Source: CF-118 sp035689345 (GTDB lineage Bacteria > Chloroflexota > Dormibacteria > Dormibacterales > Dormibacteraceae). From it: 64,000 nt of DNA. Where the stretch lies: the NCBI GenBank assembly GCA_035689345.1, contig DASSLR010000036.1:1-64000 (forward strand), read 5' to 3'. The translations under genes were made by a program, and so were the position numbers. Below, piece by piece: positions 31,149 through 39,197 of the stretch. Under the pieces are notes generated by a model. The model did no database searches. It saw nothing but the letters and a program-made list of their open reading frames with translations, and was not told the origin of the DNA. The first letter of the stretch is position 1. Every line of letters begins with the position of its first letter.

Positions 31149-33688
31149 TTCAAAACGTCTTCAAGGCGACGAAATGCCTCGTCCGCGGGGACCGTAAGCG
31201 TACCCGTCACGAGGTGCGCCGGCCCGCCGCCCTTGCCGAACAGCTCCTTGAGGCGGTTGGCATCGTACTGGCTGGTCAGGTCCTTGGACACCTTGATGAC
31301 AAACTTGTCTTTGGCCGTGACGGTTACGATCCCGGACTTCAGCTTCTCCAGGTAGCGATCGGCGTACGACTTCAGCTCGTCCACGTTCGAGGCGTCCACG
31401 GTCTCGGTCACGTAGTCGACCTTGCCGTGCCTGACGGCCATCCCGTCGCCCCCGATCCGCTCACGTCGCACCCGGTCGCGCTCTCGTTCCGCCTCTTTGA
31501 GCTGGGTGCGCAGCGCGTCCACGCGCGAGGGCAGCTGCTCCGGCGTGACGTTGAACGACCTGGCCATCTCGGTCAGCAGGTCGCGATCGCGGCGCACCAG
31601 CTCGTCGGCGGCCGCGCCCACGACCATGTCGATGCGCCGCAGCCCCGACCCGATGCTCGACTCGCTCAGGATCAACGCCGTGCCGACGTCCGCGCTGTTC
31701 CTCACGTGGGTGCCGCCGCACAGCTCGCACGTCCAGTCGCCGAAGCACACGACGCGCACGGTGTCGCCGTACTTCTCCTCGAAGAGGTGCATCGCGCCCT
31801 GCGCGACCGCTTCCCTGTACGGCTTGATCGTCTCCTGGAAGGGCAGCGCTTCGCGCACCTTCTCCATGACGCGCCGGTTCACGGTCGCGATCTCCTGCTT
31901 GGTCATCGCTCGGTTCAGCGGAATGTCGAAGGTGGTGTGGTCCGGGCCGACCCACGAGCCCTTCTGGACCACGTTCTCGCCGAGGGTCTCGCGCAGAGCC
32001 TTGTGCAGCAGATGCGTCGCCGAATGGTGGCGCGCGATCTCGGACCTGCGCGCCGCGTCCACGGACGCCGTGGCGCTGTCCCCAGTGCGGACGTCGCCTG
32101 TAACGACCGTGCCCAGGTGCGCGATCACGCCGTCCGCCGGCTTCTGCGTGTCGTCGATGCGCACGCGCCCGGAGTGCGTTCTGATGCTGCCCGTGTCACC
32201 GATCTGCCCGCCCGACTCGGCGTAGAAGGGAGTCCGCTCGAGGAAGACTTCGACCGCATCGCCTTCGGTTGCGCTGTCGGCGGGCTTGCCGTCCTTGCGC
32301 AGCGCCACGACCTTGCTCTCGGTCGAGAGCTCGCGGTAGCCCGTGAACTCCGAACGAGGGAGGTTTTCGGCGGAGATGAGCGCCTGCTTCGACGAACCGC
32401 GTGAACGCTCGCGCTGCCCGTTCATCGCCGCATTGAAGCCTGCCTCGTCGACCTCGATGCCTCGCTCCTGCGCCAGCTCCCGCGTCAGATCGATAGGGAA
32501 TCCGAACGTATCGTGGAGTCGGAACGCGGCCTCACCTGAAATCGCGCGTCTCGCGGCAGCCTTCTCGAACTGCTCCATCCCGTTTTCAATCGTCTTCTCG
32601 AAGTTGAGCGCTTCCGCGCGCAGCGCGACTCCGATCTGCCCTTCTCGCTGCGTCAGCTCGGGGTATGGCTCGGCAAAGATTCCGGCCACGATTTCCACGA
32701 TCTCGTGGAGCGGTCGTGTCAGGGCAACACGGCGCGAATGCAGCGACGCGCGGCGGATGAGCCTGCGCAGAACGTAGCCCCGCCCCTCGTTCGACGGATG
32801 CACGCCGTCGGCGATGCAGAAAACAGCAGCCCGGACGTGGTCGGCGATGATTCGCTCCGACAACTTCGTCGGCCTGGAGCTGTTCTCCCGCACGAATTCG
32901 ACCAGTGGCGCCATCAGGTCGGTCTCGAAGATGTTGGACTTGCCCTGGAGGATGTAGGAGATGCGCTCGATGCCCATGCCGGTGTCGATGGCGGGCCTGG
33001 CCAGGGGCACGAGCGCGCCGTCCGCGACGCCGCGCTGGATCGCCTCGGCCGTGGTCGGCGGTCCCGAGAGGTCGGCCCGCTGGTCGTACTGGGGGAACAC
33101 GAGGTTCCAGAACTCGGTGAACCGCTCGCAGTGGTCGGGCACGCAGTCGTCGCGCCCGCATCCGCTGTCCTTGCCGCGATCCCACCAGATCTCCGAGTCC
33201 GGGCCGCACGGTCCGCGGCCCAGGCCCCACCAGTTGTCGCCGAGGCGAGTGATGCGGTCCTTGGCCACGCCGGTGTTCAACCAGATTTCGTGCGCCTGGT
33301 CGTCCGAAGGATGGATCGTCACGCGCAGCCGGTCTACCGGCATGGCGAAGCCTTTCGTCACCAGCTCCCACGCGAGCGGGATCGCCGTCTCCTTGAAGTA
33401 GGCGCCAGTCGGCGTGAAGTTGCCGAGCATCTCGAAGAACGTGTTGTGCCGGTCGGTCTTCCCCACCTCGTCGATGTCGCCCGTGCGCAGGCACTTCTGC
33501 GCGCTCGCGAGCCTGGGCGCGGGAGGATCGCTCAAGCCCAGGTAGTAGGGCTGGAGAGGCTGCATTCCGGCCGAGATGAACAAGGTGCTCGGGTCGTCCT
33601 TGGGCACCAGCGGTGCGCTGGGGAGGACCTTGTGCTCCCGGCTCGCGAAATGCTCTAGAAAACGTTGGCGGATCTCGTTCCCGGTCAT
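31145..33688 (-). CDS. alaS: Alanyl-tRNA synthetase
   Basis: AlaRS charges and proofreads tRNA-Ala. The 847-residue class II enzyme has an N-terminal aminoacylation core (IRQRFLEHFASREHKVLPSAPLVP; HNTFFEMLGNF; GPCGPDSEI), the editing domain zinc ligands RHHSATHLLHKAL and CELCGGTH, and a C-Ala domain with the glycine-rich FGKGGGPAHLVTG. ATG start; TACACT (33703-33708) 14 bases upstream may be its -10. It heads the 24-gene alaS-to-plsC run and overlaps the FtsA-like gene (ATGA). Confidence 0.97.
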   Translation of the reverse strand: MTGNEIRQRFLEHFASREHKVLPSAPLVPKDDPSTLFISAGMQPLQPYYLGLSDPPAPRLASAQKCLRTGDIDEVGKTDRHNTFFEMLGNFTPTGAYFKETAIPLAWELVTKGFAMPVDRLRVTIHPSDDQAHEIWLNTGVAKDRITRLGDNWWGLGRGPCGPDSEIWWDRGKDSGCGRDDCVPDHCERFTEFWNLVFPQYDQRADLSGPPTTAEAIQRGVADGALVPLARPAIDTGMGIERISYILQGKSNIFETDLMAPLVEFVRENSSRPTKLSERIIADHVRAAVFCIADGVHPSNEGRGYVLRRLIRRASLHSRRVALTRPLHEIVEIVAGIFAEPYPELTQREGQIGVALRAEALNFEKTIENGMEQFEKAAARRAISGEAAFRLHDTFGFPIDLTRELAQERGIEVDEAGFNAAMNGQRERSRGSSKQALISAENLPRSEFTGYRELSTESKVVALRKDGKPADSATEGDAVEVFLERTPFYAESGGQIGDTGSIRTHSGRVRIDDTQKPADGVIAHLGTVVTGDVRTGDSATASVDAARRSEIARHHSATHLLHKALRETLGENVVQKGSWVGPDHTTFDIPLNRAMTKQEIATVNRRVMEKVREALPFQETIKPYREAVAQGAMHLFEEKYGDTVRVVCFGDWTCELCGGTHVRNSADVGTALILSESSIGSGLRRIDMVVGAAADELVRRDRDLLTEMARSFNVTPEQLPSRVDALRTQLKEAERERDRVRRERIGGDGMAVRHGKVDYVTETVDASNVDELKSYADRYLEKLKSGIVTVTAKDKFVIKVSKDLTSQYDANRLKELFGKGGGPAHLVTGTLTVPADEAFRRLEDVLK

Positions 33689-33702
33689 GACGGGGCTGAC
33701 TT

Positions 33703-33708
33703 AGTGTA
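33703..33708 (-). promoter_or_regulatory. Possible -10 box (TACACT) of alaS
   Basis: TACACT lies 14 bases before the alaS ATG in the 212-base gap between pdxH and alaS. It fits TANNNT, and no Shine-Dalgarno is evident. No clear -35. Confidence 0.35.
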
Positions 33709-33781
33709 GGGCGGCGGGGCCGCGCAGCCGGTGGGCGGCATCGGCGCCCGACGCCAAGGAGAGGCGAGGACGTTCGAGGAG

Positions 33782-33796
33782 CGCACCGGAGGTGCG
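33782..33796 (-). terminator. Hairpin between pdxH and alaS
   Basis: CGCACC (33782-33787) and GGTGCG (33791-33796) form a perfect stem with a three-base loop in the 212-base spacer, and the palindrome GACGCCGGCGTC lies at 33819-33830. There is no T-run. Nothing else is identifiable in this spacer; the small open frame in it is not convincing. Confidence 0.3.
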
Positions 33797-33900
33797 TGAC
33801 GAGAACGCCCGGAGACTCGACGCCGGCGTCAGCGCGCGCAGGGCGCTCGGGCGCCTAGGACGCTCCACCGACAAGCGGATCCCGCCGTCCCCACACAGGT

Positions 33901-34500
33901 TTAGGGGGCGAGCCGTTCGACCCGCCAGCCGCCTCCCGTTCGCTTGACGTAGCGCAGCCGGTCGTGCAGCCGGTCCTCGCGGTTCTCCCAGAACTCGATC
34001 CAGCGAGGGGTCAGGGCGTAGCCCCCCCAATCGCGCGGCAGCGGAACCTCGCCGGGATATCTGGCGGCGAGCTGCGCCACCGCCTTCTCCAGCACCTCGC
34101 GCGAAGCCACGACGCGGCTCTGGCGTGACGCCAGTGCCGAGAGCTGCGCGCCGCGCGGCCGCGTGTGGAAATACTCGGCCGAGGCCTCGCGTGAGAGCCG
34201 GCGCACGGTTCCGGACACGCGCACCTGGTGGCGGACGATGCTCCAGAAAAAGACGAGGGCGGCGCGGTTGTTGCGCGCCAGCTCGCGGCCTTTGCGGCTC
34301 GCGTAGTTCGAATAGAAAAGGAAGGCGCCGCCTTCCAGGCCTTTGAACAGGACCATGCGCGCCGACGGGGCGCCTGATGGCGAAGCGGTGGCCAGCGCCA
34401 CCGCGTCGGGTTGCAGCGCACCTGCCTCCGCGGCCTGCCGAAACCAGCGATCAAAAAGCACCAAGGGGTCCTTGGGCGCCTCGGATTCGAGCAGCGCCAC
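33901..34500 (-). CDS. pdxH: Pyridoxine/pyridoxamine 5'-phosphate oxidase
   Basis: PdxH oxidises PNP/PMP to pyridoxal phosphate with FMN. The 199-residue protein has DPLVLFDRWFRQAAEAG, ARMVLFKGLEGGAFLFYSNYASRKGREL, VRVSGTVRRLSREASAEYFHTRPRGAQLSALAS and the C-terminal FWENREDRLHDRLRYVK...WRVERLAP, covering the family from end to end. GTG start, seven bases after the cupin gene. Last gene of the sigma factor-cupin-pdxH run. Confidence 0.95.
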   Translation of the reverse strand: MALLESEAPKDPLVLFDRWFRQAAEAGALQPDAVALATASPSGAPSARMVLFKGLEGGAFLFYSNYASRKGRELARNNRAALVFFWSIVRHQVRVSGTVRRLSREASAEYFHTRPRGAQLSALASRQSRVVASREVLEKAVAQLAARYPGEVPLPRDWGGYALTPRWIEFWENREDRLHDRLRYVKRTGGGWRVERLAP

Positions 34501-34507
34501 CGGGTGC

Positions 34508-34981
34508 CTATGCCTCCGTCAAGAACAGTGGCGAAAGTTCGCGCATGTCGAGCGCAAACTCGGGCTGCGGCGCGTCCTTTTCCGTCCCGGGCGCCGGATT
34601 GCGCTCGATATAGCGGACGCCGATCCGCTGGGTCGGAAACATGGCGTAGATGCGCACGGCATCGTCGGTGCGGTTGGTGACACCGTGAGCCACGCGCGCC
34701 GGGATGAAGATGACAGTCCCCGGCTCGACTTCTCGCCTCTCGTCTCCCAGGCGCACCTCCGGCCTCCCATGCTGGATGACCATGACCTCGCTGACCGGAT
34801 GGTCATGCGCTGGAATGCGATCGCCCGGCGCTATCTCCTCCGAGACGAAGGTGATGTCCTCCACGCGCTCGCGCTCACTCACGCCCGGATCGACGAGGAA
34901 GGCCGCGGAAGAGTTGGGCCGATAGTCGTCGGGATCACCTTCGACGAACGGCAGCCGCTTGTACGTCGCAATGATCGCCAT
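34508..34981 (-). CDS. Cupin-domain protein
   Basis: This is a 157-residue single-cupin protein with both cupin motifs and all four metal ligands (H59, H61, E65 in HDHPVSE; H99 in ARVAHG). Substrate unknown. It starts at ATG with a strong AGGAG seven bases upstream. It follows the sigma factor gene by 21 bases and precedes pdxH, so it may be part of the same transcript. An oxygenase or isomerase role cannot be chosen from sequence. Confidence 0.85.
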   Translation of the reverse strand: MAIIATYKRLPFVEGDPDDYRPNSSAAFLVDPGVSERERVEDITFVSEEIAPGDRIPAHDHPVSEVMVIQHGRPEVRLGDERREVEPGTVIFIPARVAHGVTNRTDDAVRIYAMFPTQRIGVRYIERNPAPGTEKDAPQPEFALDMRELSPLFLTEA

Positions 34982-35002
34982 CCCCTCTCTCCTCCCTACC
35001 GA

Positions 35003-35788
35003 TCAGCCGGCGCTTTCTTGGGGCACATACTTGCGCAGCTGCTCCAGCGCTGCGCGCTGCAGACGCGAGACGTGCATCTGGCTGATGCCGAGGCGGCGCG
35101 CGATCTCCGACTGCGAAAGCTGCTCGTAGAAGCGCATCGCCATGATCGACCGCTCGCGCGGCGTCAGGTGCTCCATCGCGCGGTTCAGCAGGTCGCGCAT
35201 CTCCACGCGATCCAGCTCGGTGTCCTCCGCGCCGATCGACTCGGCCACCGAACGCCCAGCCTCGCCGTCAGTGGAACCGATCGTCTGGTCGAGCGACAGA
35301 GGCGTCTGCGCGGGCCCCATTTCCATCGCCTCCGTGACGTCCTCGGGAGTGACGCCGAGACGTTCCGCCAGCTCCTGCACCGAAGGCTCACGGCCGAGCT
35401 CGTTCTTCATCTGCTCGTTCACGCGCACGGCGGACTGGTGCAGCTCCTGCAGGCGGCGCGGGAACCGGATGGCGGTTCCCTTGTCGCGGAAATGACGCTT
35501 TATCTCCCCGGCGACCGTGAGCGTCGCGAACGTCGTGAACTCGTAGCCGAGGTCGGGATCGAATCGCTCGATCGCCTTGATGAGGCCGAGATAGCCGACC
35601 TGCACGATGTCGTCGAGCGGCTCGCCGCGGTTCTGAAACTTGCGCGCCAGAAAGTAGACGAAGTCGTGGTAGGAATCCACGAGCTGCGCGCGGATGCGGT
35701 CGCGCTCGGCAGGATCCTTGCTGTCGCGGTAACGCCGGTGGAGCTCCCGCAGCTCCTCGCGGGACAACCGCCCCGTGTTGCTGCTCAA
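35003..35788 (-). CDS. SigB/SigF-type RNA polymerase sigma factor
   Basis: This is a 261-residue group 3 sigma factor. Region 2 reads VDSYHDFVYFLARKFQNRGEPLDDIVQVGYLGLIKAIERFDPDLGYEFTTFA, region 3 includes GREPSVQELAERLGVTPEDVTEAM, and region 4 ends SQSEIARRLGISQMHVSRLQRAALEQLRKY. The TTG at 35786-35788 is the first plausible start after the upstream gene's stop; a second TTG seven codons later is an alternative, and the long upstream frame extension is spurious. Its immediate upstream neighbour encodes an RsbW-like protein, the usual partner anti-sigma factor. It probably controls a general stress or envelope regulon. Confidence 0.93.
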   Translation of the reverse strand: MSSNTGRLSREELRELHRRYRDSKDPAERDRIRAQLVDSYHDFVYFLARKFQNRGEPLDDIVQVGYLGLIKAIERFDPDLGYEFTTFATLTVAGEIKRHFRDKGTAIRFPRRLQELHQSAVRVNEQMKNELGREPSVQELAERLGVTPEDVTEAMEMGPAQTPLSLDQTIGSTDGEAGRSVAESIGAEDTELDRVEMRDLLNRAMEHLTPRERSIMAMRFYEQLSQSEIARRLGISQMHVSRLQRAALEQLRKYVPQESAG

Positions 35789-35832
35789 CGCTATTTCAGT
35801 TTGCGGTGCGCGCGAAACGGCTGTGGCCGGCG

Positions 35833-36270
35833 CTAGCCGGCCAGGTGCTTGACCATCCGGAAGCGGACCTGGCCCGTCCGAGGTTCGATGGACGGCCGGA
35901 AGTCGTCGACGAAGCAGCGGATCATCTCGTAAGCCAGCCTCTGCATCTCGGCATCGACGAGCTCGTGATGCTTGGCCACAGCCTCGGCCGGGTGCCGCGC
36001 CGCCTGATGCTGCGCCGGCAGGAGGTCGACGTCCACGACCAGCGCGCGGTCGGTGGCGAAGTACGTGAGCTTGAGGTCGTGCTCGCCGCCGATGTCGTCG
36101 GCCGCGTTGATGGCGCTGTCGCACGCCTGGGTGAGCGCGATGCTCAGCTCATCGAGGTCGGTGAGGCTTAGGCCGAGCTGGCTGCCAAGCGTGCTCGCCA
36201 CGCGCTTGGCGACCGGGATGAACGTCGAGGACGCCGGAATCCTCAGCTCGGCGAGATCGCGCTTGGCCAA
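35833..36270 (-). CDS. RsbW-like protein with degenerate ATP site
   Basis: This is a 145-residue protein with the HATPase_c_2 fold pattern of RsbW anti-sigma kinases (LRIPASSTFIPVAKRVASTLGSQLGLSLTDLDELSIALTQACDSAI). The N-box at about 41-57 lacks the usual Asn, and no DxGxG or GxGL boxes are visible in the second half, which reads HPAEAVAKHHELVDAEMQRLAYEMIRCFVDDF. So it may bind sigma without kinase activity. TTG start, nine bases after the YtxH-like gene. The adjacent SigB-type sigma gene is the likely target; no RsbV-like antagonist is in the window. Confidence 0.75.
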   Translation of the reverse strand: MAKRDLAELRIPASSTFIPVAKRVASTLGSQLGLSLTDLDELSIALTQACDSAINAADDIGGEHDLKLTYFATDRALVVDVDLLPAQHQAARHPAEAVAKHHELVDAEMQRLAYEMIRCFVDDFRPSIEPRTGQVRFRMVKHLAG

Positions 36271-36279
36271 GTGCTGCTG

Positions 36280-36615
36280 CTACTCCTTCTCCGCGCCGCC
36301 GTTGGTCGCCTGCTGGATCTTGCTCCGCGCCGCGGCCTCGAGCTCCTCGCGCCGGCGCTTGGCGGCCGCGACTCCGTCCTGGATCGCCTTGCCGACCGGG
36401 TGGTCGGGGTCGCTCATGACCGCCCGCGCGCGCTGCGCCGCTTCCTTCGCCTTCTGCACCGGTTCGCTCGTCGAGAGCTCGATCGTCTTGCTGCGCAGGT
36501 TGTCCACCTGGCCGCGACCTGGACCTGACGCGATGTACGCGCCGGCGATCAACCCGAGCACGCCGCCGAGCAGAAACCAACCGAACCCGCCACCGCCACC
36601 TCTGTCTTCCGCCAT
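36280..36615 (-). CDS. YtxH domain small membrane protein
   Basis: This 111-residue protein has a Gly-rich start, one transmembrane helix (FGWFLLGGVLGLIAGAYIASGP) and a charged helical tail, typical of YtxH/GvpP-like proteins. Function unknown, often linked to general stress regulons. It lies between a DUF948-like gene (8-base gap) and the RsbW-like gene. ATG start. Confidence 0.8.
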   Translation of the reverse strand: MAEDRGGGGGFGWFLLGGVLGLIAGAYIASGPGRGQVDNLRSKTIELSTSEPVQKAKEAAQRARAVMSDPDHPVGKAIQDGVAAAKRRREELEAAARSKIQQATNGGAEKE

Positions 36616-36623
36616 CGCTCTAC

Positions 36624-36974
36624 CTAACCTCCTAGGAATGAGCGGACCAGGCTCTGGCTTGCGACCTTCGCGCCGTGAGCCGCTGCGCTCACAGTACGCC
36701 CGATCGCCTGAGCGCCCCTACCCGCAGTCCGCAGGCCGACGTTCACCCCCATCGCGATGCCGTTGACGTTGCCGATGGTCTCGCGCACTTCCGGCAGCGT
36801 CTCCTTCATCTCGTCGCTCGTCGTGTCCAGCAGCTCTTGCATTGCACCCAATGTTCCGCGGAGCCTGAAGAGAACCGCCGCCAGGGCCAGCGCCACGATC
36901 AGGGCGCTGATCCCAAACGCGATCCACATGAACTCCACTGCTGCAATTACCCCCTGAGGAGATGCGACAAACAC
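36624..36974 (-). CDS. DUF948 (YtxG-like) membrane protein
   Basis: This 116-residue protein has one N-terminal transmembrane helix (FMWIAFGISALIVALALAAVLFRLRG) followed by an amphipathic helix (MQELLDTTSDEMKETLPEVRETIGNVNG), the DUF948/YtxG layout. YtxG and YtxH are neighbours in Bacillus too. GTG at 36972-36974 is the longest start; GTG or ATG about 12-15 codons later, just before the helix, are alternatives. Confidence 0.75.
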   Translation of the reverse strand: MFVASPQGVIAAVEFMWIAFGISALIVALALAAVLFRLRGTLGAMQELLDTTSDEMKETLPEVRETIGNVNGIAMGVNVGLRTAGRGAQAIGRTVSAAAHGAKVASQSLVRSFLGG

Positions 36975-36981
36975 GCGAATG

Positions 36982-37290
36982 CTACCCGGAGGGTGGCTGT
37001 TCGGCAGGCTCCTTGGGCTCGCGGCCCGGCCGCGGGATGAAGCGGGCGAGCGGCTGCAGCAGCAGGGCGAACCCCACGGCCGGGAGCACGTTCGCCTCGC
37101 CCAGGTTGAACGACGGAAGTCCCAGGTACTCCCAGAGCTGGCCGAGCCCGAAGCCCGCGGCGGTCGTGACCAGGATCGGGATGTACGCGCGGCGCCGGTA
37201 GCGCAGGGCCGCGTAGAAGACCTGGGACGTGATGAGGACGAGCAGCACCGCCACGACGATGCCCGGCGGCACCAGGCGTACCTGGTTCAA
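36982..37290 (-). CDS. Small three-helix membrane protein
   Basis: This 102-residue protein has three predicted transmembrane helices (GIVVAVLLVLITSQVFYAAL; IPILVTTAAGFGLGQLWEYL; LPAVGFALLLQPLARFI) and a Pro/Glu-rich tail. It matches no family I can name. TTG at 37288-37290 is used; GTG at 37270-37272 is an alternative. The open frame continues upstream through a structured RNA region with a non-membrane, low-quality sequence, so the longer start is rejected. Located between that RNA and the DUF948 gene (seven-base gap). Confidence 0.6.
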   Translation of the reverse strand: MNQVRLVPPGIVVAVLLVLITSQVFYAALRYRRRAYIPILVTTAAGFGLGQLWEYLGLPSFNLGEANVLPAVGFALLLQPLARFIPRPGREPKEPAEQPPSG

Positions 37291-37293
37291 AGA

Positions 37294-37460
37294 GCTTCCC
37301 CCGGTGCGCAGGGACGGGTTGTCCTGAGCGAGCTCAGGTGGGTCCCCTGCCTTGGCTTTCCAAGTCCCGCCGATCGGGCATGTGGTCTGCTGTCCGGACT
37401 CCGGGGTCCCTATCGATCGACTGTTGGGCAACGCGCGTATGCCCGCGCCCGGTAGGAAGC
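37294..37460 (-). ncRNA. ssrS: Candidate 6S RNA (or structured leader) downstream of aspS
   Basis: This 167-nt segment starts nine bases after the aspS stop codon. Its ends pair: GCTTCC at one end with GGAAGC at the other, continuing through CCGG, GCGC and GGG pairs with small bulges to form a closing stem. A terminal arm is closed by GGGACCCC against GGGGACCC (one mismatch) and carries the hairpin CTTGG-AAAG-CCAAG. The interior region carries the perfect hairpin CCTGAGC/GCTCAGG. Closing stem, central bubble with side hairpin and terminal arm is the 6S layout, and the Bacillus 6S-1 gene also follows aspS. Alternatively it is a leader of the next gene, whose possible ribosome-binding site lies in the closing stem. 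I could not run a covariance model. Confidence 0.45.
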
Positions 37461-37469
37461 GCCCTCATC

Positions 37470-39197
37470 TTACGAAGGCTTCGTCGGGGGAACCACACGA
37501 ATGTGCAGCTCGTCCAGCAAGGCCTGCTCCACCGGGCTGGGCGCGCCGAGCATGAGGTCCTGGTGGCTCTGCGTCTTCGGGAACGCGACCACGTCCCGGA
37601 TGTTCTCGGTGCCGAGGATGGCCATCATCAGGCGGTCGATGCCGGCCGCGATGCCGCCGTGCGGGGGCACGCCGTACTCGAACGCGTCGAGCAGGTGACC
37701 GAACTGCGCGCGAATCCTCTCCCGCGTCATCCCGAGGATCTCGAACACCCTCTCCTGCAGCTCGCGGTCGTGGATGCGGATGCTCCCTCCGGACACCTCG
37801 ACGCCGTTCAGCACGCAGTCGTAAGCACGCGCCCTCACCTCGTAAGGCTTCGTCGCGAGCAGGTCCATGTCCTGCGGCCAAGGTGACGTGAACGGGTGAT
37901 GGCCGTACGTGAGGTTGCCCAGGTCGTCCTCTTCGAACAGGTACATGGGGTAGACCCAGAGGAACTGCCACTCGCCCGGGCGGATGAGCTTGCGCCGGCG
38001 CGCGATCTCGCGGCGCAACAGCCCCATCACGGTCTCGGCCTTTCGCCGCCGGTCTGCGACCAGCAGCACGAGATCCTCAGGCCCGGCGCCCGCGGCGGCG
38101 CTGATCGCCGCCACCTCGCCTTCCGCCAGGTGCCGGTCGAGCGGCCCGGGCAGCCAGGCAAGGCCCTTCGCCCCAGCTCCCTTGACCATCAAGGTCAGCT
38201 CGTCGAGCTCGCGGCGCGACAGGTCCTTGCCGCCCGGCACCGCCATGCAGCGCACGACACCGCCCGCTTCCAGCGCGCTGCGAAACACGGTGGCCGACGT
38301 CCCGCGCAGAGCGTCGCTGACGTCGGCGATGAAGAGGTCGTAGCGCAGGTCGGGCTTGTCGGTGCCGTACTTCAGCAGCGACTCCTGCATGTCGAGACGT
38401 GGAAACGGAGTCTTGATCTCGACGCCGAGCACGTCCTTCCACACGCTCGCCCACAATCCTTCGATGAGGGCCAGTACGTCCTCCTCGTCGCAGAAGGACA
38501 TCTCCACGTCGAGCTGCGTGATCTCGACCACGCGGTCGGCGCGCAGGTCCTCGTCGCGGAGGCAGCGGGCGATCTGGTAGTAGCGACCCATGCCCGCCAC
38601 CATCAGCAGCTGCTTCAGCTGCTGCGGCGACTGTGGCAGCGCGAAGAACTCACCGGGGTGCAGACGCGACGGCACGATGAAGTCACGCGAGCCTTCCGGT
38701 GTGCCCTTGAGCAACATCGGCGTCTCCACTTCCACGAACTCGTGCGCCGTCATGTAGCGATGGATCGCCTGGACCACGCGATGCCGCAGCTCGAGGTTGC
38801 GCGTCATCTTCGGGCGGCGAATGTCGAGATAGCGGTACTTGAGGCGCGTCGCCTCGTCGGCGTTGACGTCGTCCTCGATCTCGAACGGCGGCGTCTTGGA
38901 CTCGGAGATGACCTCCAGCGCGGTCGCGACGACCTCGATGTCGCCGGTGTCCAGCTTCGGGTTCTCGGAGCCTGCGGGCCGGCGCGACACCGTGCCTGTC
39001 ACGTGCACGACGTACTCGTTGCGAACCTGCGTCTCGGTCCGGATGACCACCTGCACGATTCCCCACCGGTCGCGCAGGTCCAGGAACGTGACGCCTCCGT
39101 GGTCGCGCCGGCGCGCGACCCAGCCGTAGAGCTCGACCACTTTGCCCTCGTCGGCGGCGCGCAGCGACCCGCAGTGCGGGGCGGAGAATCCGCTCAA
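37470..39197 (-). CDS. aspS: Aspartyl-tRNA synthetase
   Basis: AspRS charges tRNA-Asp. The 575-residue bacterial-type enzyme begins with the OB-fold (HCGSLRAADEGKVVELYGWVARRRDHGG), followed by class II motif 1, the GAD insertion domain (LMVKGAGAKGLAWL) and motif 3 (GIDRLMMAILG). The longer open frame starts nine codons earlier, but TTG at 39195-39197 overlaps the hisS stop (TTGA) and matches the family N-terminus. Discriminating versus non-discriminating activity cannot be told from sequence; no gatCAB is in the window. hisS-aspS is the usual Gram-positive pair. Confidence 0.96.
   Translation of the reverse strand: MSGFSAPHCGSLRAADEGKVVELYGWVARRRDHGGVTFLDLRDRWGIVQVVIRTETQVRNEYVVHVTGTVSRRPAGSENPKLDTGDIEVVATALEVISESKTPPFEIEDDVNADEATRLKYRYLDIRRPKMTRNLELRHRVVQAIHRYMTAHEFVEVETPMLLKGTPEGSRDFIVPSRLHPGEFFALPQSPQQLKQLLMVAGMGRYYQIARCLRDEDLRADRVVEITQLDVEMSFCDEEDVLALIEGLWASVWKDVLGVEIKTPFPRLDMQESLLKYGTDKPDLRYDLFIADVSDALRGTSATVFRSALEAGGVVRCMAVPGGKDLSRRELDELTLMVKGAGAKGLAWLPGPLDRHLAEGEVAAISAAAGAGPEDLVLLVADRRRKAETVMGLLRREIARRRKLIRPGEWQFLWVYPMYLFEEDDLGNLTYGHHPFTSPWPQDMDLLATKPYEVRARAYDCVLNGVEVSGGSIRIHDRELQERVFEILGMTRERIRAQFGHLLDAFEYGVPPHGGIAAGIDRLMMAILGTENIRDVVAFPKTQSHQDLMLGAPSPVEQALLDELHIRVVPPTKPS

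Noticed and set aside
33701..34030. Minus-strand open frame between alaS and pdxH
   Set aside because: Arg/Pro/Ala-rich, no recognisable motif, overlaps the end of pdxH; not supported as a gene.
37330..37350. Resemblance of GGGGACCC in the aspS downstream region to a c-di-AMP (ydaO) riboswitch
   Set aside because: Other conserved elements of that riboswitch are absent, and the downstream gene is not a typical target.
37291..37431. N-terminal extension of the small membrane protein through the RNA region
   Set aside because: The added residues are non-hydrophobic and low in similarity to anything, while the DNA shows paired ends and hairpins. TTG at 37290 is a better start.
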